From UBA1140 sp964573285 (GTDB lineage: Bacteria; Campylobacterota; Campylobacteria; Campylobacterales; Sulfurovaceae): a stretch of DNA of 64,000 bases. The notes beneath the pieces are model-generated. The model saw only the letters and a program-made list of their open reading frames with translations. It did no database searches and was not told the DNA's origin. Position numbers and translations under genes: made by a program. Shown here in pieces: positions 54,138 through 63,126 of this stretch. The stretch lies in assembly GCA_964573285.1 (NCBI GenBank), contig CAZNJD010000084.1, forward strand, positions 11,778 to 75,777, read 5' to 3'. Numbering within the stretch: position 1 is the first letter of the stretch; every line of letters starts with the position of its first letter.

Positions 54138-54417
54138 TAAAACTTTGCATATCCTGAGGAAATACAAAACCATCATTATGAATGGTGGTTATAGTACCCA
54201 TCTCATTTCCATCCATATAAAAAGCAATAGGAAATGAGTCACAACTAAATTTTCCATCTCTATCTAAGTTTGCTTTTTTGTTTCCACATTTATAGTATAT
54301 ATCATTTTTACTGGGTGTGACAACAAAACCGATTTTTTCATTATTTTTTTCGCCTATCTTACTACAACCGAGTATAATATATGCAATTAATATAATTATT
54401 ATATAATAGTTTCTCAT
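54121..54417 (-). CDS. Small lipoprotein, possible DUF4384-like fragment
   Basis: 98 residues. Lipobox YIILGC (Cys18). Contains two more Cys (in YYKCGNKK and KFSCDSF). The piece FYMDGNEMGTITTIHNDGFV resembles FYVDGNDVTVLYPNGFV in the caspase-DUF4384 protein at 22317, but the match is short. Unknown function; convergent with the propeller lipoprotein. Confidence 0.5.
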   Translation of the reverse strand: MRNYYIIIILIAYIILGCSKIGEKNNEKIGFVVTPSKNDIYYKCGNKKANLDRDGKFSCDSFPIAFYMDGNEMGTITTIHNDGFVFPQDMQSFTIASR

Positions 54418-54594
54418 TTTTTACTCCTTATATTATTTACTAAATATATTTTTATATTACACTTATATCATTAGATTATTTAAAGAATACTTAAAAATAA
54501 AATATAAATTAAATATTTATATTTATACTGTAATCCCTCATTTATCAAGATTTTGGTAAAATCCCATAATTATTGATAGATAGGACAAGAAAAT

Positions 54595-56643
54595 ATGACA
54601 AAACCACTTCTAATTGAGATAGGTGTAGAGGAACTTCCAGCTATACCACTACTAAAAATCCTAGAAAATATTGAAAAATCTTGGGAAAATATATTAAGAG
54701 AGTATAGATTAATAAATAAGTTTGAATTTTTATATACACCTCGTCGTTTGGTATTACGACATGAGGCTATGCCAATTAAACAAGAGGATAGTACTACAGA
54801 ACTATTTGGTCCACCACTAATGGTAGCTATAAAAGATGGTAATCCTACAAAAGCAGGGGAGGGGTTTGCTAGAAAATGTGCTGTATCTTTTGAGCAGTTG
54901 GGTAAAACAGAGAAAAATGGTAGAGAGATTTTATATTATAAAAAAGAGAAGAGTGGAAAAGAGACATCTAAACTACTTCAAGAGATGATAGAAAAATGGA
55001 TAGCCTCTATGCGTTTTGGAAAAATGATGCGTTGGGGTTCTCGGACTGATGAGTTTATTCGTCCTGTTCGTTGGATGCAAGTTAGATTGGGTGATGAGGT
55101 GATAGAGTGTGAACTATTTGGTGTTAAATCGGATAATAAAACACTTATACACCGTATGATTGATTTTAAACCACAAGAGGTAGCCACTATTGAGGAGTAT
55201 GAGAATATTTTATCTAATGGTAAAGTAATACTCTATCCCAAAGTGCGAGAAGCTAAAATATTGGCTGAATTTAATCAACTTGAAAGTGAACATAATATAG
55301 AAATAGAAAGAGACCAATCACTTATTAATGAAATTGTAGCTATTACTGAAAATCCAAAAGCCTTATTAGGAAGATTTGATAAGCTCTTTTTGGAACTCCC
55401 ACCAGAAGCGATTATCGCATCCATGAAAGAGCATCAACGATACTTTCCAGTATTTGAAAATTCTAAATTGAGCAATAAATTTATAGTAGTATCAAATGCA
55501 GTAACTGATGATTATACCAAAGTAGTTGAAGGAAATGAGAGAGTTCTCAAACCAAGACTATCTGATGGTCTGTTTTTCTATAAAAATGACCTCAAACGAG
55601 GATTGATTATTGATGGATTAGAAAAGATTACATTTATGGATGGACTCGGTAGTTTAGCTGATAAAATAGATAGAGAAAAAGCTATAGCTATACGACTATT
55701 ATCTTTATATATGGATAAGGTAGAGAGTAATACGGGTAAAAGTTCATCAGAGTTAACTATGTTAATGGAAGAGGCAATTAGTTTAGCCAAAGCCGATTTA
55801 ACATCAGAGATGGTATATGAGTTTACAGAACTTCAAGGGTTAATGGGATACTATTATGCTAAAGCATTAGGCAAAGATGATTTGGTATCAATGGCAATCA
55901 AAGAGCAGTATTTCCCATTAGGAGATGGTGCAGAACTTCCCTCTTCAATATTTTCATCTATTGTATCCATGGCTATTAAGATTGATACAATCATAGGACT
56001 ATTTAGTATAGGTAAAATCCCAACAGGGTCTAAAGACCCATTTGCACTGCGTCGTGCTGTTAATGGTATTATACGAATGGTAATGGAGTATGATTTGCCC
56101 TTTGATATAGATAATATTATAGAATTATTAGATGAGCTTTATGGTAAATATAACAAAGAAAAATTGGTTGATTTTATATTAGATAGAATAAATAAATCTC
56201 TTGATGCTAATAGTTCTGTAATTAGTGCAGTTTTAAGTTCAGGTGAAAAAGATATAAATGAGATAGCTAAAAAGGTTGAAGCACTAAATAAAATAGTCTC
56301 TCAATCAAGTTTTAAAGAGCAATTTTCTACTTTTAAAAGGGTTGCAAATATCTCCAAAGAGGTTAATTTAGAACAAGAGCTAACTATAAACCCTGAACTA
56401 TTTATTGAAGATATAGAACGAGATTTATATAGTGAGTATCTATCTGTAAGAGAGGGTGATTATAATAATTATGATGATAAGCTAAAAGCACTATTTGGAC
56501 TCAAACCAAAATTGGATAGATATTTTGATAGTGTAATGGTCAATGTAGATGATGATAATATAAAAGAAAATCGTAAGAATACAGTAGCTTCTATATATAA
56601 ATCATTTAAAGAGATAGCTGATATAAAAGAGATTTCTATATAG
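54595..56643 (+). CDS. glyS: Glycyl-tRNA synthetase beta subunit
   Basis: 682 residues, the usual length for GlyS. N-terminal LLIEIGVEELPAIPL, FLYTPRRLVLRHEAMP, FGPPLMVAIKDGNPTKAGEG, MRFGKMMRWGSRTDEFIRPV, SMKEHQRYFPVFE, KFIVVSNAVTDDYTKVVEGN, and the C-terminal PLGDGAELPSS and GSKDPFALRRAVNG. With GlyQ it forms the alpha2beta2 enzyme that charges tRNA-Gly. Heads a five-gene run to dedA. TAAAAT at about 54556-54561 is a likely -10. Confidence 0.97.
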   Translation: MTKPLLIEIGVEELPAIPLLKILENIEKSWENILREYRLINKFEFLYTPRRLVLRHEAMPIKQEDSTTELFGPPLMVAIKDGNPTKAGEGFARKCAVSFEQLGKTEKNGREILYYKKEKSGKETSKLLQEMIEKWIASMRFGKMMRWGSRTDEFIRPVRWMQVRLGDEVIECELFGVKSDNKTLIHRMIDFKPQEVATIEEYENILSNGKVILYPKVREAKILAEFNQLESEHNIEIERDQSLINEIVAITENPKALLGRFDKLFLELPPEAIIASMKEHQRYFPVFENSKLSNKFIVVSNAVTDDYTKVVEGNERVLKPRLSDGLFFYKNDLKRGLIIDGLEKITFMDGLGSLADKIDREKAIAIRLLSLYMDKVESNTGKSSSELTMLMEEAISLAKADLTSEMVYEFTELQGLMGYYYAKALGKDDLVSMAIKEQYFPLGDGAELPSSIFSSIVSMAIKIDTIIGLFSIGKIPTGSKDPFALRRAVNGIIRMVMEYDLPFDIDNIIELLDELYGKYNKEKLVDFILDRINKSLDANSSVISAVLSSGEKDINEIAKKVEALNKIVSQSSFKEQFSTFKRVANISKEVNLEQELTINPELFIEDIERDLYSEYLSVREGDYNNYDDKLKALFGLKPKLDRYFDSVMVNVDDDNIKENRKNTVASIYKSFKEIADIKEISI

Positions 56644-56644
56644 C

Positions 56645-57520
56645 GTGAAATTTTATCGTATATATATAGAGTTGACAAATATTTGTGGACTTAGATGTTC
56701 TTTTTGTCCAACCAAAAATTTACCAAAGAGTACTATGGATTTAGATTTTTTTGAGACTATAGTTCAACAAGCACGAAATTTTACTAAAGAGATAGCTTGT
56801 CATGTCTTTGGTGACCCTTTGATTTTATTAAATTTAGAAGAGTATTTAAATATAATTCATAAATATGATATGAAAGCAGTTTTAACAACAAGTGGTTATT
56901 TTATGAAAAAACATAGCTACTCTACACTCTTTCACCCTGCTGTTAAACAGATAAATATATCATTAAATGCGTTTAATAAAAATGATACAGCTATAAGTTT
57001 TGAGCAGTATATAGAGCCTATTTTAAATCTCTGTTATAAAAAAGTCAAACAGAAAAAAGAGATATTTATAAATCTAAGAGTATGGAATTTGGATGAGATA
57101 ATGAGTGAGAGAGAGTTTAATCAACAAGTTTTTGATAAACTATCATCTTTTTTTAATATAGAGTTGGATTTAAATACTTTTAACCCTAATAAAACTAAGT
57201 CTATAAGATTAGATAATAAAGTACTGTTACATTTTGATAACTATTTTGAGTGGCCATCTTTACAAAACCCTATTTATGGTCATGGAATTTGTCAAGGGCT
57301 CAGTTCTCATATTGCTATTTTAGCAAGTGGTGTAGTTGTTCCTTGTTGTTTAGATAGCCAAGGTGTTATGCCATTAGGAGATATAAAGAACAAGAGTCTC
57401 CAAGAGATACTTTTTGACAAACGAGCTATTGATATAAGAGATGGATTTCATAAAAATATCTGTATAGAAGAGTTATGTCAAAAGTGTAGTTATAAAGATA
57501 GATTTAAGGAGCAAAATTGA
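56645..57520 (+). CDS. Radical SAM/SPASM-type protein
   Basis: 291 residues from a GTG start one base after glyS. Radical SAM cluster motif CGLRCSFC (Cys14, 18, 21). C-terminal Cys-rich part (VVVPCCLDSQGVMPLGDI and ICIEELCQKCSY) fits a SPASM auxiliary cluster domain. Such proteins modify peptides, cofactors or RNA. Position between glyS and hemH suggests housekeeping rather than a peptide cluster; the substrate is unknown. It overlaps hemH by 4 bases. Confidence 0.83.
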   Translation: MKFYRIYIELTNICGLRCSFCPTKNLPKSTMDLDFFETIVQQARNFTKEIACHVFGDPLILLNLEEYLNIIHKYDMKAVLTTSGYFMKKHSYSTLFHPAVKQINISLNAFNKNDTAISFEQYIEPILNLCYKKVKQKKEIFINLRVWNLDEIMSEREFNQQVFDKLSSFFNIELDLNTFNPNKTKSIRLDNKVLLHFDNYFEWPSLQNPIYGHGICQGLSSHIAILASGVVVPCCLDSQGVMPLGDIKNKSLQEILFDKRAIDIRDGFHKNICIEELCQKCSYKDRFKEQN

Positions 57521-58452
57521 AAAAAGCATTAATATTATTGAATATGGGTGGAGCAAACAATATAGATGAGGTAGAGATGTTTCTGAGAAATATGTTTGCT
57601 GATAAAAATATACTACCTATGAATAGATATTTGAGAAGTTTTATAGGCAATATTATAATCAATAAGAGATTAGATGAGGTCAAAGAGAATTTTAGTAAAT
57701 ATCTAGGTGGTAAGTCTCCTTTATCAGAAATAACAAATGAGCTTATTAAAAAGCTCAAAACTAAATTAGATATACCTATAGTATCAGCAATGAGATATGT
57801 TCCTCCATTTGCAACTCCTGCTTTGAAGCAGTTTAAATCAGATGGCATTAGAGAGTTGATTTTATTTCCTATGTATCCTCAATACTCTACTACCACTACT
57901 CTATCTTCTATAGAAGATATTGAGGATAGATGTCAAGAATTAGACTATAATCCCAAAATAACTATAATAGAGCCATATTATGATGATTATGATTATATAT
58001 CATTAGTAGCCAATAAAATTATTGAAGCTTTGGATAAAGAGGATAGTCAGGAGTATGATTTATTATTATCTGCCCATGGATTACCTATGAGTATTATCAA
58101 AGCAGGAGACCCTTATGAGAAACATATAGTATCAACTATATCTGCTCTAAAAATCTATTTACATGAACGAAATATCAAATTTAATAATATTAAGTTAGCG
58201 TATCAATCCAAAGTGGGCAATAATACATGGTTAGAGCCAAATTTAGCTGATGTTTTGCGTAATCCCACTCATAGAAAAGTAATCATCTATCCTTTGGCAT
58301 TTACTATTGATAATTCAGAAACTCTTTATGAGTTGGATATAGAACATAGAGAGATAGCTCAAAAGCTTAGATATGAGGATTATAGAGTGGCTAAGTGCTT
58401 TAATAGTGATGATGCGTTTGTAGATTTAATTACAAAAAAAATAAAGATTTAG
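57517..58452 (+). CDS. hemH: Ferrochelatase
   Basis: 311 residues from a TTG start that overlaps the previous stop by 4 bases and is preceded by AAGGAG. LLNMGGANNIDEVEMFLRNM, the metal/porphyrin His in LSAHGLPMS, YQSKVGNNTWLEPNLADVL, and a terminal ETLYELDIEHREIA carrying the conserved Glu. Inserts Fe2+ into protoporphyrin IX to make haem. Second enzyme-type gene in the glyS operon. Confidence 0.95.
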   Translation: MKKALILLNMGGANNIDEVEMFLRNMFADKNILPMNRYLRSFIGNIIINKRLDEVKENFSKYLGGKSPLSEITNELIKKLKTKLDIPIVSAMRYVPPFATPALKQFKSDGIRELILFPMYPQYSTTTTLSSIEDIEDRCQELDYNPKITIIEPYYDDYDYISLVANKIIEALDKEDSQEYDLLLSAHGLPMSIIKAGDPYEKHIVSTISALKIYLHERNIKFNNIKLAYQSKVGNNTWLEPNLADVLRNPTHRKVIIYPLAFTIDNSETLYELDIEHREIAQKLRYEDYRVAKCFNSDDAFVDLITKKIKI

Positions 58453-58457
58453 AGAAG

Positions 58458-59024
58458 ATGAAAACAGTAGAAAAAGAGATAATATCAATTTATGAGATAA
58501 AAAAATCAAAGTTTATAACTCATCTAGTTCCTATATCAGAGTTTGAAGGACTACAAGATAGATTAAAAGCCCAACATCCAAAAGCTAGACATGTAGTTTA
58601 TGCTTTGCGTTATTTAAATGAGTTTGACCAGATAGTAGAAAATCTATCAGATGATGGAGAGCCAAAAGGCTCATCAGCTCAACCTGCTCTAAATGTTCTG
58701 CGTGGGGAGGAGATGATAAATGTAGCTCTATTAATAGTACGATATTTTGGAGGGATTAAACTTGGTATTGGTGGTTTGGTTCGAGCTTATGGTAATGCTA
58801 CTAAAGAGGTAATTGCAGAAGCCAATGCTATTATTTATGAAAAAATGTTAAAATATAGTTTCAAAACAACTTATAGTGATATTCAAAAGACAGAATATCT
58901 ACTAAATAAGTGTGAAATTATAGATATAAAACGAGAGTTTTTAAATGATGGTGTAGAGTGGAATATCTATACTACTAGGCAGAAAATAGATAAATTTAAG
59001 GAAGAACAAGAGTGCATGAGATAG
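58458..59024 (+). CDS. YigZ/IMPACT family protein
   Basis: 188 residues. Two-domain YigZ layout: N-terminal SKFITHLVPISEFEG, AQHPKARHVVYALRY, LSDDGEPKGSSAQPAL, RYFGGIKLGIGGLVRAYG, and a C-terminal ferredoxin-like domain. Members are linked to ribosome and translation stress control. Gap of 5 bases from hemH; overlaps dedA by 13. Confidence 0.92.
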   Translation: MKTVEKEIISIYEIKKSKFITHLVPISEFEGLQDRLKAQHPKARHVVYALRYLNEFDQIVENLSDDGEPKGSSAQPALNVLRGEEMINVALLIVRYFGGIKLGIGGLVRAYGNATKEVIAEANAIIYEKMLKYSFKTTYSDIQKTEYLLNKCEIIDIKREFLNDGVEWNIYTTRQKIDKFKEEQECMR

Positions 59025-59608
59025 TAAATACTATAGTAGAGATAGTAGGACAGATGGGTTATATAGGTATATTTATTATGATGTTTTTGGAGAGTACATT
59101 TTTCCCTTTTCCTAGTGAGGTAGCTATGATACCTGCTGGATATTTAGCATCACAAGGGAGTATGAATTTATATATAGTTATTTTAATAGGAGTATCGGGT
59201 TCATTGGCAGGTGCATTATTTAATTATTATTTAGCCAAACACTATGGACGAAGAGTTGTAATACGATTTGGTAGATATTTCTTTTTTGATGAAGCCAAAC
59301 TTGAAAAAATGGAGAGATTTTTTTATAAACATGGCTCATTTTCAACTTTAACTAGCCGTTTGATACCTGGTATTCGACAGTTTATCTCTCTTCCTGCTGG
59401 ATTATCCAAAATGCCTATATCTGCATTTGTGATTTATACTACAATTGGTGCTGGTATATGGGTTATTATTTTGGCACTTTTGGGTTATCTGATTGGGCAA
59501 AATCAAGAACTTATAAATGAGTATTTACATCAGATTATTTTAATTACTTTGATAATTATCATTATATCAACAGCTTTTTATATTTGGATAAATAAAAAAA
59601 ATAAATAA
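59012..59608 (+). CDS. DedA family membrane protein
   Basis: 198 residues from a GTG start (AAGGAAG at 58998-59004); the nearby ATG at 59016 is out of frame. About five helices with FFPFPSEVAMIPAGYLA, LAKHYGRR, and the DedA signature LIPGIRQFISLPAGLSKM (FxxR and Gly-rich element). DedA/UPF0043 proteins act as lipid flippases for C55-P or PE carriers. Last gene of the glyS operon. Confidence 0.92.
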   Translation: MHEIVNTIVEIVGQMGYIGIFIMMFLESTFFPFPSEVAMIPAGYLASQGSMNLYIVILIGVSGSLAGALFNYYLAKHYGRRVVIRFGRYFFFDEAKLEKMERFFYKHGSFSTLTSRLIPGIRQFISLPAGLSKMPISAFVIYTTIGAGIWVIILALLGYLIGQNQELINEYLHQIILITLIIIIISTAFYIWINKKNK

Positions 59609-59666
59609 TTTATACTTTATATAGAACCTGAACCTATAAATTTTATTTCAAAGTAGATATATTAGT

Positions 59667-59701
59667 GATACATCTGAATAGGGCAAAACCCAAGATGTAT
59701 C
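59667..59701 (-). terminator. Hairpin between dedA and atpB ends
   Basis: GATACATCT (59667-59675) pairs with AGATGTATC (59693-59701), with a smaller inner GGG/CCC stem. It lies 22 bases past the atpB stop and 58 past dedA. No clear T-run follows, so it is a terminator or another structured element. Confidence 0.5.
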
Positions 59702-59722
59702 TAAGAGAAAGTTAATAAATGG

Positions 59723-60412
59723 TTATAGTGCTTCCGAATGCTCAGCATCCATTAATACTGCACCTGCTAAATATACATAAATCAAAATCATAAATACAAA
59801 TGTTTGAAGTAGTGCAGAGAATGTTAATAATAGATATGCAGGTAATGGTGCTACAAAAGGAACTAACATTAATAGTACCCATAAAAATAGGTCATCACCT
59901 TTGATGTTACCAAAAAGTCTGAATGAGAGTGAAATAATTCTTGAAATATGAGAGACTATTTCTATTGGGAACATTAATGGAGCTAATAGTTTAACTGGTC
60001 CCATAAAGTGTGCAAAGTAATTTACTACACCATTTGTTCTAATACCTTCATAATTATAATAAACAAATACCACAATTGCTAATGGTAAAGTTACATTGAT
60101 ATTTGAAGTTGGAGATTCAAATCCAGGAATGATACCTATAACATTTGAGATAAATACAAAAATACCTACAGTTGCTACCAATGGAAGATATTTTTTAGCT
60201 AACTCCTCACCAATTACATCTTTACCCATAGAGATAACACCTCCGAGATAAGCCTCCATAACATTTTGAGTACCTGTTGGTACTGCTTTAAATTGAGCTG
60301 TTGCATATTTAGCTAAAAGAATAGCTAACCCTATAACCAAGATTAAGTGAGCCATGACCATACCTGTGCCATGCCCAGTAAATGCACCTAAAAAAGTAAA
60401 AACACCTTCCAT
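59723..60412 (-). CDS. atpB: F-type ATP synthase subunit a
   Basis: 229 residues, five to six helices. SLSFRLFGNIKGDDLFLWVLL carries the essential Arg of subunit a facing the c-ring, and LQTFVFMILIYVYLAG is the C-terminal helix pair. Part of the proton channel. As in other Campylobacterota it stands apart from the other ATP synthase genes. Own promoter: TATAAT reads on the minus strand at 60443-60448. Confidence 0.96.
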   Translation of the reverse strand: MEGVFTFLGAFTGHGTGMVMAHLILVIGLAILLAKYATAQFKAVPTGTQNVMEAYLGGVISMGKDVIGEELAKKYLPLVATVGIFVFISNVIGIIPGFESPTSNINVTLPLAIVVFVYYNYEGIRTNGVVNYFAHFMGPVKLLAPLMFPIEIVSHISRIISLSFRLFGNIKGDDLFLWVLLMLVPFVAPLPAYLLLTFSALLQTFVFMILIYVYLAGAVLMDAEHSEAL

Positions 60413-60442
60413 ATATTCATCCTATTGTCAATAATTTTGGTG

Positions 60443-60448
60443 ATTATA
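60443..60448 (-). promoter_or_regulatory. Promoter -10 for atpB
   Basis: Reads AGATATAATCACC on the minus strand, 31 bases before the atpB start. Confidence 0.45.
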
Positions 60449-60544
60449 TCTTAGAGTGGCTTAGTATCTCGTTATACTATATATAAATAAACATTAACTA
60501 TTCAATAGAGATAAGAGAATGATTAATTGTGTATTTTAGTTACA

Positions 60545-61270
60545 TCAAAAATGAAAATTTTCACCAAGATAATATTTCCTGACACTTTGGTTATTCATTA
60601 TCTCTTCACTTGTCCCAGTTGCCAACATCTCACCATTTCTCATGACAAATGCTCTATCACAAATTCCTAATGTCTCTCGAACATTATGGTCGGTAATTAA
60701 TACACCCATATCAAGCTCTATAAGTTGTTTAATAATATCTTGAATATCCTCAACTGAAATTGGGTCAACTCCTGCAAATGGTTCATCTAATAATAGAAAC
60801 TTAGGTTGTGCTACCAAGGCTCTAGCTATCTCTACTCTCCTCCTCTCTCCACCACTTAGTTGAATTCCATATCTTTTACGAATTGGTTCAATATTAAATA
60901 GATTAAGTAGGTTTTCTATCCTTGTTCGAGTTAATTCTTTATCTAATTTCATAGCTTTGGCTGCCATCAATAAATTCTCTTCCACAGTTAAATCTTTGAA
61001 TATACTTGACTCTTGGGGTAGATAACCTATCCCTTTTTTGGCTCTCTCGCTTAGAGGAAGTTGGGTAATATCTTCACCATTTAGATAAACTTTACCACTA
61101 CTTACATCTGTAATCCCACAAATCATATAAAAAGATGTACTCTTTCCTGCTCCATTTGGTCCAAGCAGTCCTACAATCTCACGAGAATATACTTTGAGTG
61201 ATATATCATGAATGATTTTTGTTTTTTTGATTGTTTTGGATAGGTGTTGGGCTTCTAATAAATGTCGCAT
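60545..61270 (-). CDS. lptB: LPS export ABC ATPase LptB
   Basis: 241 residues. Walker A GPNGAGKST, Q-loop PQESSIFKDLTVEENL, signature LSGGERRRVEIARAL, Walker B FLLLDEPFAGVDP, H-loop TDHNVRE. The sequence LPLSERAKKGIGYLPQE is typical of LptB. Drives lipopolysaccharide extraction with LptFG. It starts one base after tsaE, in the operon trpD-tsaE-lptB. Confidence 0.95.
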   Translation of the reverse strand: MRHLLEAQHLSKTIKKTKIIHDISLKVYSREIVGLLGPNGAGKSTSFYMICGITDVSSGKVYLNGEDITQLPLSERAKKGIGYLPQESSIFKDLTVEENLLMAAKAMKLDKELTRTRIENLLNLFNIEPIRKRYGIQLSGGERRRVEIARALVAQPKFLLLDEPFAGVDPISVEDIQDIIKQLIELDMGVLITDHNVRETLGICDRAFVMRNGEMLATGTSEEIMNNQSVRKYYLGENFHF

Positions 61271-61690
61271 CTAATTTTTCTCTATTTCATATTTTCTTTG
61301 CTCTTCAATGGGTGTAATAGTAATACTAAAAACATTATATTGAGCATTTATCAAAAAATCTCTAAGTTCATTACTTCCCCACTCTACCATATGCCAACCA
61401 TCTTTATCAAACTCTTCAAATAGTCCTAGTTCCATAAATTCATGATTTTCTATCCGATATAAATCATAATGGTATAGATTTTTATCATAGCACTGCTGTA
61501 GTGAAAATGTAGGAGAGGTAACTTCACTCTCTATCCCTTTTGATTTGGCTATCTGTGCTGTAAGTGTTGTTTTGCCTGATGCTAGATTGCCGACTAAGAA
61601 GATTATTGCATTTTTTGGGACTATTTCATTTAGATAGTTTACTACTTTTTTTATATCTTTCAACGATACTATTATCTCTTTTTTATTCAT
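61271..61690 (-). CDS. tsaE: tRNA t6A modification ATPase TsaE
   Basis: 139 residues. P-loop GNLASGKTTLTAQIA, SPTFSLQQCY, LYHYDLYRIENHEFMELGL and HMVEWGSNEL define TsaE, the ATPase that assists TsaB/TsaD in adding t6A to tRNAs that read ANN codons. Stop abuts the lptB start; 12 bases after trpD. Confidence 0.93.
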   Translation of the reverse strand: MNKKEIIVSLKDIKKVVNYLNEIVPKNAIIFLVGNLASGKTTLTAQIAKSKGIESEVTSPTFSLQQCYDKNLYHYDLYRIENHEFMELGLFEEFDKDGWHMVEWGSNELRDFLINAQYNVFSITITPIEEQRKYEIEKN

Positions 61691-61702
61691 ATAATCCCCA
61701 TA

Positions 61703-62677
61703 CTAAAGTTTATTTGAAACCTGACTAATCAACTCCAAATGTTTCTTAGCCTTGCTACTCTCAATCCCACTTCGAGCAATCTCAAAAGCCTCTTGCATAT
61801 CCCTAGCCTTGCCCTCCACAAACAGAGCATAACCAGCATTTAAAATAATTATATCTCTTTGTGCATCTGTAGCTCTATTAGTAAATATATCTCTAGTTAT
61901 TTTTGCATTATCTTTTGCATTTCCTCCCAATATTGCCTCTTTGGGTGTTAAGTCAAATCCAAACTCTTGGGGGTCTATAACTCCCCTAGATACTACACCA
62001 TTCTCTATATATGCAAATGGAGTTGTAGTGGCTAGAGAAATCTCATCCATTCCATCATTACTACTTACTATAAATGCTCTAGTGGCTTTTAGTTCTACCA
62101 ATGCTTTTGCCATTCTCTCTATATAATCTGGGCTAAAAACTCCTAATAGATACTTCTTTGCTCCTGCTGGATTGGTTAAAGGTCCTAAGATATTAAATAT
62201 AGTTCTATGCTCTATTGATTTTCGTATCGGCATAATATGTTTCATAGTAGGGTGATGGTTCATTGCAAATATAAAACAAAAACCTGTCTCTTCTAGCATT
62301 TTGACTTGTTGTTGTGGAGTTAGGTTTAGATTAATTCCTAGTCTCTCCAAGACATCAGCAGAGCCTGAATTACTTGTAATACTTCTATTACCATGCTTGG
62401 CTACTATTGAGCCTAATGAGGCTAAGAGTAGTGATACAGTTGTAGAGATATTAAAGCTACCACTCTTGTCTCCTCCTGTGCCTACTATATCTATAGCTTG
62501 TTTTTGTAACTCTGAAGATATTGGTAATTTGATAGAGTATTCACGCATAATAGAAGCTATAGTAGCTATATCTTGAGAGGTTTCGCCTTTTTTATGTAGT
62601 TCTATCAAAAGCTCTCTTGCCCTATTGATTGGTAATTCATTATTAAATAGTTTTTCAAATTGTTCTTTGATATTCAT
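61703..62677 (-). CDS. trpD: Anthranilate phosphoribosyltransferase
   Basis: 324 residues from ATG 62677; the frame continues to a TTG at 62704 but that adds only 9 unlike residues. DIVGTGGDKSGSFNIST (the PRPP-binding GTGGD), AKHGNRSITSNSGSADVLERLG, FIFAMNHHPTMKHIMP, RTIFNILGPLTNPAGA. Second step of tryptophan synthesis. Other trp genes are not near; it leads an operon with tsaE and lptB. Confidence 0.95.
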   Translation of the reverse strand: MNIKEQFEKLFNNELPINRARELLIELHKKGETSQDIATIASIMREYSIKLPISSELQKQAIDIVGTGGDKSGSFNISTTVSLLLASLGSIVAKHGNRSITSNSGSADVLERLGINLNLTPQQQVKMLEETGFCFIFAMNHHPTMKHIMPIRKSIEHRTIFNILGPLTNPAGAKKYLLGVFSPDYIERMAKALVELKATRAFIVSSNDGMDEISLATTTPFAYIENGVVSRGVIDPQEFGFDLTPKEAILGGNAKDNAKITRDIFTNRATDAQRDIIILNAGYALFVEGKARDMQEAFEIARSGIESSKAKKHLELISQVSNKL

Positions 62678-62703
62678 TTTTTTCCGTCCATAAAAACTCA
62701 TCA

Positions 62704-62725
62704 AAACCTAGCAAAAGATAGGTTT
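62704..62725 (-). promoter_or_regulatory. Hairpin in the trpD leader
   Basis: Perfect 7-bp inverted repeat AAACCTA/TAGGTTT with an 8-base loop, between the -10 box at 62736-62741 and the trpD start. Transcribed in the leader, so it could affect trpD expression. Confidence 0.4.
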
Positions 62726-62735
62726 CAACTTAAAA

Positions 62736-62741
62736 ATTATA
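62736..62741 (-). promoter_or_regulatory. Promoter -10 for trpD-tsaE-lptB
   Basis: Reads TGATATAATTTT on the minus strand, 59 bases before the trpD ATG. Confidence 0.45.
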
Positions 62742-63028
62742 TCATAATTGCATTTGTTACTGCTTCATTGAGTCGCTAACGCTAAACTTTTACTCGCAAC
62801 ACCTCTAGTTCCATACTCTTTAAGGAATTCGATAGATAAAAACAACAGAAATCAACGCTTGGATTGTCTATACATTCTATCTGAGGACAGGTGGAATGAG
62901 AGGAGGGGTCAAAGAGGAGGAGAGGAGGGATCTAATGCCATTAAGCTAAGCCTCAATCCAATGAAAAAGCACTAAGCTATATCTTGAACAAGGGTGTTAT
63001 TTTAATGGCTTTAACCCCAATATTTAGG
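62742..63028. other. Gene-poor stretch with purine-rich tract
   Basis: No convincing gene here or in the rest of the gap to 63126. Seen: a 12-bp arm of an inverted repeat (GCAACACCTCTA, 62796-62807) and a G/A-rich tract about 62885-62935 with more G than the surroundings. This might be remnant or mobile DNA; nothing codes clearly on either strand. Confidence 0.5.
62796..62807 (+). repeat. 12-bp inverted repeat, left arm
   Basis: GCAACACCTCTA; its reverse complement TAGAGGTGTTGC is at 63688-63699. The two arms enclose the VapB-like and broken VapC genes, about 880 bases apart. Could be ends of a small mobile unit or a chance match. Confidence 0.4.
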
Positions 63029-63034
63029 TATAAT
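63029..63034 (+). promoter_or_regulatory. Promoter -10 (GGTATAAT) for the antitoxin gene
   Basis: TATAAT preceded by AGG, 93 bases before the antitoxin ATG. No clear operator palindrome was seen. Confidence 0.4.
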
Positions 63035-63126
63035 TAGAGACTAAAAGCAAAGATAGGTTAAGGGATTGTTAGAGAATGATAAGATATAATATTTCTAAAT
63101 GAAAAAATTAGCTTAAAAGGTTAAAT

